From assembly GCA_910584245.1 (NCBI GenBank), contig CAJTZF010000002.1, forward strand, positions 62,001 to 126,000: a stretch of 64,000 bases of DNA. The letters run 5' to 3'. The stretch is from an uncultured Eubacterium sp. GTDB lineage: Bacteria > Bacillota > Clostridia > Lachnospirales > Lachnospiraceae. Position 1 is the first letter of the stretch, and every line of letters starts with the position of its first letter. Positions 61,509 to 64,000 of the stretch are shown here, piece by piece. Position numbers and translations under genes: made by a program. The notes beneath the pieces were generated by a model. The model searched no databases and had not been told where the DNA came from. It was given only the letters and a program-made list of their open reading frames with translations.

Positions 61509-61551
61509 AGTCCTTTCTTTGGAATGTTCAGAGGGAGGGCTTTCTTTTTTT
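61509..61551 (+). terminator. Rho-independent terminator after rpmB
   Basis: AGTCCTTTCTTTG pairs with CAGAGGGAGGGCT over 13 bp including several G-T pairs, 7-base loop, followed by TTCTTTTTTTG. Confidence 0.8.
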
Positions 61552-61571
61552 GTTTAATTTATATTTTTCTC

Positions 61572-61600
61572 TTGACAAAAGCAGATACATACGTTATGAT
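61572..61600 (+). promoter_or_regulatory. SigA-type promoter of ylxM-ffh-rpsP
   Basis: TTGACA, 17 bases, TATGAT, just after the rpmB terminator. Confidence 0.85.
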
Positions 61601-61638
61601 GTGTAAAGTAATTTTCTTTACACGAAACGGGGATGGTT

Positions 61639-62001
61639 ATGACGGAAAAGGATCGCTCCCTGACAGACCCGGAAAAGATCGTGAAGCTGTCATATTTATA
61701 CGATTTTTACGGGGCATTGTTAAAGGACAGGCACAGGGAAATTTTTGAGGAATATGTGCTGAATGATCTCTCGCTTAGTGAAATTGCGGGTGAGTATGGC
61801 ATGACAAGGCAGGGGATATATGATATTGTAAAGAGATGTAGCAGGCGGCTGGAGAGCTATGAGGAAAAACTTCAGCTGTTTGAACGTTTTCAGATGGCGA
61901 AGGAACGGCTGGGACAGGTGGAACAGCTAGTGAAAAGAGGAAGGGAAGAAGACAGACAATCCATTCTCGGCCTGACCCATGAAATATATGAAATTTTATA
62001 G
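61639..62001 (+). CDS. ylxM: YlxM/UPF0122 helix-turn-helix protein
   Basis: 120 residues. The helix-turn-helix LSLSEIAGEYGMTRQGIYDIVKRCSRRLESYE matches UPF0122/YlxM, a family encoded next to ffh or ftsY and linked to SRP function. The DNA-binding fold resembles sigma region 4. ATG 61639 is favoured by CGGGGA 5 bases upstream; ATG 61633 lies too close to it. It leads the ffh operon. Confidence 0.92.
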   Translation: MTEKDRSLTDPEKIVKLSYLYDFYGALLKDRHREIFEEYVLNDLSLSEIAGEYGMTRQGIYDIVKRCSRRLESYEEKLQLFERFQMAKERLGQVEQLVKRGREEDRQSILGLTHEIYEIL

Positions 62002-62027
62002 CAACTTATCATTAGGGAGGTGAAGGC

Positions 62028-63374
62028 ATGGCATTTGACCGTTTGAGTGAAAAACTACAAAACGTATTTAAAAATCTGAGAAGTAAGGGAAGGCTGACAG
62101 AAGCGGACGTGAAGGTGGCTTTAAAAGAAGTAAAAATGGCTCTTCTGGAGGCAGATGTAAACTTCAAGGTGGTAAAAAACTTTGTCAAGACCGTCCAGGA
62201 GCGGTCGACGGGAGAGGAAGTACTGAACAGCCTTACACCGGGACAGACGGTAATCAAATACGTGAATGAAGAGCTGGTCCGTATGATGGGGGAAACGACG
62301 ACGGAGATTTCCCTGCTTCCCGGGGATGAGATAACCGTCATTATGATGTGTGGCCTTCAGGGAGCCGGAAAGACGACGACCGCAGCGAAGCTGGCGGCGA
62401 AATTTAAGGAAAAGGGAAAGCGGCCTCTGCTTGTGGCGTGCGATGTATACCGTCCGGCGGCGATTGAACAGCTCCAGACAAACGGGGAAAAGGTCGGAGT
62501 GCCCGTGTTTTCTATGGGTACGGGGCACAATCCGGTGGATATTGCCAAGGCGGGCGTAGAGCATGCGAAGGCAAACAAGAATAATATAGTGTTTCTGGAC
62601 ACAGCGGGGCGTCTGCACATTGACGAAGAGCTGATGCAGGAATTGAAAAATATGAAATCCCAAATTCATGTCCACCAGACGATACTTACCGTAGATTCCA
62701 TGACGGGACAGGATGCGGTTAATGTAGCCTCTTCCTTTGACGGGGAATTAAGTGTTGACGGAGTCATTTTAACAAAGCTGGACAGTGATACAAGAGGCGG
62801 TGCGGCCCTTTCCATACGCGCGATAACGGGAAAGCCGATTTATTATGTCGGCATGGGTGAGAAGTTATCCGATCTCGAACAGTTTTATCCGGACCGCATG
62901 GCATCCCGTATTCTTGGCATGGGAGATGTCATGACGCTGATTGAAAAAGCCGAGGCGCAAATTGACGAGGAAAAGGCGGCGGAACTCACCAAGAAATTTA
63001 AAAACAATGAATTTGATTTTAATGATTTTCTCGAACAGATGCAGCAGATGAAAAAGATGGGGGGGTTATCGAGCATTCTGAGTATGATGCCCGGTATGGG
63101 GCTTCCTGCCGATTTAGAAATTGATGACGACGCCTTAAAGGGGACGGAAGCCATTATTTATTCGATGACGCTCGAGGAGCGGACAAAACCGTCGATTATC
63201 AACCCGTCCCGAAAACGCCGGATTGCTGCTGGCGCAGGGGTTGACATCAGCGAAGTGAACCGGTTGATTAAACAATTTGAACAGAGCCGGAAAATGATGA
63301 AGCAGATGTCCGGAATGATGTCCGGTAAAAAAATGAAGAGAGGAAGAATGAAGTTTCCTTTCGGAGGTTTTTAG
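62028..63374 (+). CDS. ffh: signal recognition particle protein Ffh
   Basis: 448 residues. The N domain is followed by the G domain with GLQGAGKTTTAAKLA, DTAGRL, TKLD and the DVYRPAAIEQL motif, then the Met-rich M domain (MQQMKKMGGLSS, MKQMSGMMSGKKMKRG) that binds signal peptides and SRP RNA. It targets nascent membrane proteins to FtsY and the Sec translocon. GGGAGG precedes the ATG. Confidence 0.97.
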   Translation: MAFDRLSEKLQNVFKNLRSKGRLTEADVKVALKEVKMALLEADVNFKVVKNFVKTVQERSTGEEVLNSLTPGQTVIKYVNEELVRMMGETTTEISLLPGDEITVIMMCGLQGAGKTTTAAKLAAKFKEKGKRPLLVACDVYRPAAIEQLQTNGEKVGVPVFSMGTGHNPVDIAKAGVEHAKANKNNIVFLDTAGRLHIDEELMQELKNMKSQIHVHQTILTVDSMTGQDAVNVASSFDGELSVDGVILTKLDSDTRGGAALSIRAITGKPIYYVGMGEKLSDLEQFYPDRMASRILGMGDVMTLIEKAEAQIDEEKAAELTKKFKNNEFDFNDFLEQMQQMKKMGGLSSILSMMPGMGLPADLEIDDDALKGTEAIIYSMTLEERTKPSIINPSRKRRIAAGAGVDISEVNRLIKQFEQSRKMMKQMSGMMSGKKMKRGRMKFPFGGF

Positions 63375-63443
63375 TTAAGTGAGATTCAAAAGTTGAAATA
63401 CTTTTTGAATAGATAGAAAAGTGTGGAAAAGGAGGTGAATGAC

Positions 63444-63689
63444 GTGGCAGTAAAGATCAGATTGAAGAGATTGGGCAAGAAAAAGGCTCCATTTTATAGA
63501 ATTGTAGTAGCGGATGAAAGATCTCCACGAGATGGTAAAAATATCGATGAGATTGGTACGTATGACCCAAATCAGGATCCGTCAGTTGTCAAGATTGATG
63601 AAGAAGCTGCTAAGAAGTGGATTGCAAATGGTGCAAAACCTACAGATGTAGTAGCTCGTTTGTTCAAGCAGGCAGGTATTAGAAAATAA
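63444..63689 (+). CDS. rpsP: 30S ribosomal protein S16
   Basis: 81 residues: (M)AVKIRLKRLGKKKAPFYRIV start, VADERSPRDGKNIDEIGTYDP, and KKWIANGAKPTDVV. The start is GTG at 63444 after AAAAGGAGGTG. S16 is needed for small-subunit assembly. It continues the ffh operon. Confidence 0.96.
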   Translation: MAVKIRLKRLGKKKAPFYRIVVADERSPRDGKNIDEIGTYDPNQDPSVVKIDEEAAKKWIANGAKPTDVVARLFKQAGIRK

Positions 63690-63717
63690 TGCATCCTGAA
63701 CAAAAGGAGGTAGCAGT

Positions 63718-63945
63718 ATGAAAGAGTTAGTTGAAGTAATTGCTAATGCATTAGTGGACAATCCGGATGAAGTGGTCGTAACGGAGACGGAAAATGAAAA
63801 AGAGATTGTCCTAAGCTTGAAGGTTGCTCCTGATGATATGGGAAAAGTGATCGGTAAGCAGGGGAAGATCGCGAAGGCGATCCGTACTGTAGTGCGGGCT
63901 TCTGCTTCCAAAATCGACAAGAAGATACTGGTAGATATCCGGTGA
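63718..63945 (+). CDS. khpA: KH-domain RNA-binding protein KhpA
   Basis: 75 residues, a complete single KH domain: MKELVEVIANALVDNPDEV and the GxxG RNA-binding loop in MGKVIGKQGKIAKAIRTVVR. It lies between rpsP and, normally, rimM-trmD-rplS. With KhpB it binds many small RNAs and mRNAs. AAAGGAGG precedes the ATG. Confidence 0.95.
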   Translation: MKELVEVIANALVDNPDEVVVTETENEKEIVLSLKVAPDDMGKVIGKQGKIAKAIRTVVRASASKIDKKILVDIR

Positions 63946-63973
63946 TTCGAAAGCGGTCCATACCGCATGTGGT

Positions 63974-63992
63974 ATTGGTTTTTAAAACCAAT
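63974..63992 (+). other. palindrome at the window edge
   Basis: ATTGGTTTTTAAAACCAAT is a near-perfect palindrome just after khpA; nearby ATACC/GGTAT can also pair. It may be a hairpin before the next gene (rimM is usual), which begins beyond the window. Confidence 0.3.
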
Positions 63993-64000
63993 GGGAACAT

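Noticed and set aside
63382..63412. hairpin TTCAAAAGT/ACTTTTTGAA between ffh and rpsP
   Set aside because: Weak A/T stem with a bulge and no T tail; rpsP is normally in the ffh operon.

Overview
The window reads as a chromosomal segment of a motile, spore-forming, anaerobic member of the Clostridia, most likely Lachnospiraceae (Clostridium cluster XIVa type). This rests on several things: a sigma-28 flagellar sigma factor and FapA, Gram-positive PolC, c-di-AMP cyclase CdaA with a YbbR protein, the MEP isoprenoid pathway (dxr, ispG), the [FeFe]-hydrogenase maturase hydE, sporulation proteins of the YtfI/GerW type, and a large acyl-CoA dehydratase activase. No species can be named from the sequence alone. 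Strong Shine-Dalgarno sites and near-consensus SigA promoters with 17-bp spacers recur and were used to choose starts. Nearly all genes are on the + strand; only a YHYH/peptidoglycan-binding protein and the activase are on the - strand.

Layout. 1-3670: end of a flagellar operon (fliA, fapA, two small or unknown proteins, a YceG/MltG-like membrane protein). 3679-5616: rpsB-tsf with its own promoter, leader and terminator. 5665-8453: a LacI-sensor/GGDEF diguanylate cyclase and a bactofilin placed between tsf and pyrH. 8471-20271: a long housekeeping operon (pyrH, frr, uppS, cdsA, dxr, rseP, ispG, polC, hydE) that links RNA and ribosome recycling, lipid carrier and phospholipid synthesis, isoprenoids and replication. 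20328-27862: a DHH phosphoesterase, a HAD phosphatase, a frameshifted gene remnant, a bile-salt-hydrolase-like Ntn hydrolase and a long Lhr helicase.

28011-36587 is the main accessory region. A FIST sensor and a soluble chemoreceptor without a sensor domain come first. They are followed by a Dlt-like set (adenylation enzyme, carrier protein, MBOAT acyltransferase, SGNH-like protein with Cys in place of Ser) and two secreted proteins, one a transglutaminase. Together these look like chemosensing plus aminoacyl or acyl decoration of an extracytoplasmic polymer. 36625-40457 holds a racemase-like protein, a pRiA4b ORF-3-like protein, a secreted YHYH protein, small hypotheticals and two hairpin elements.

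40458-46391: two unknown membrane proteins, cdaA, the YbbR regulator, leuA and a hypothetical. 46463-52026: a zinc-ribbon membrane protein, a broken SHOCT fragment and the convergent activase gene. 52218-61154: a LysM spore-coat-like protein, a CorA transporter, a rhomboid-like pseudoprotease, a dual GT-C glycosyltransferase, two unknowns, and the YtfI/GerW pair. 61294-63945: rpmB, then the SRP/ribosomal operon ylxM-ffh-rpsP-khpA, which continues past the window edge. No tRNA, rRNA, CRISPR array or intact insertion sequence was seen.
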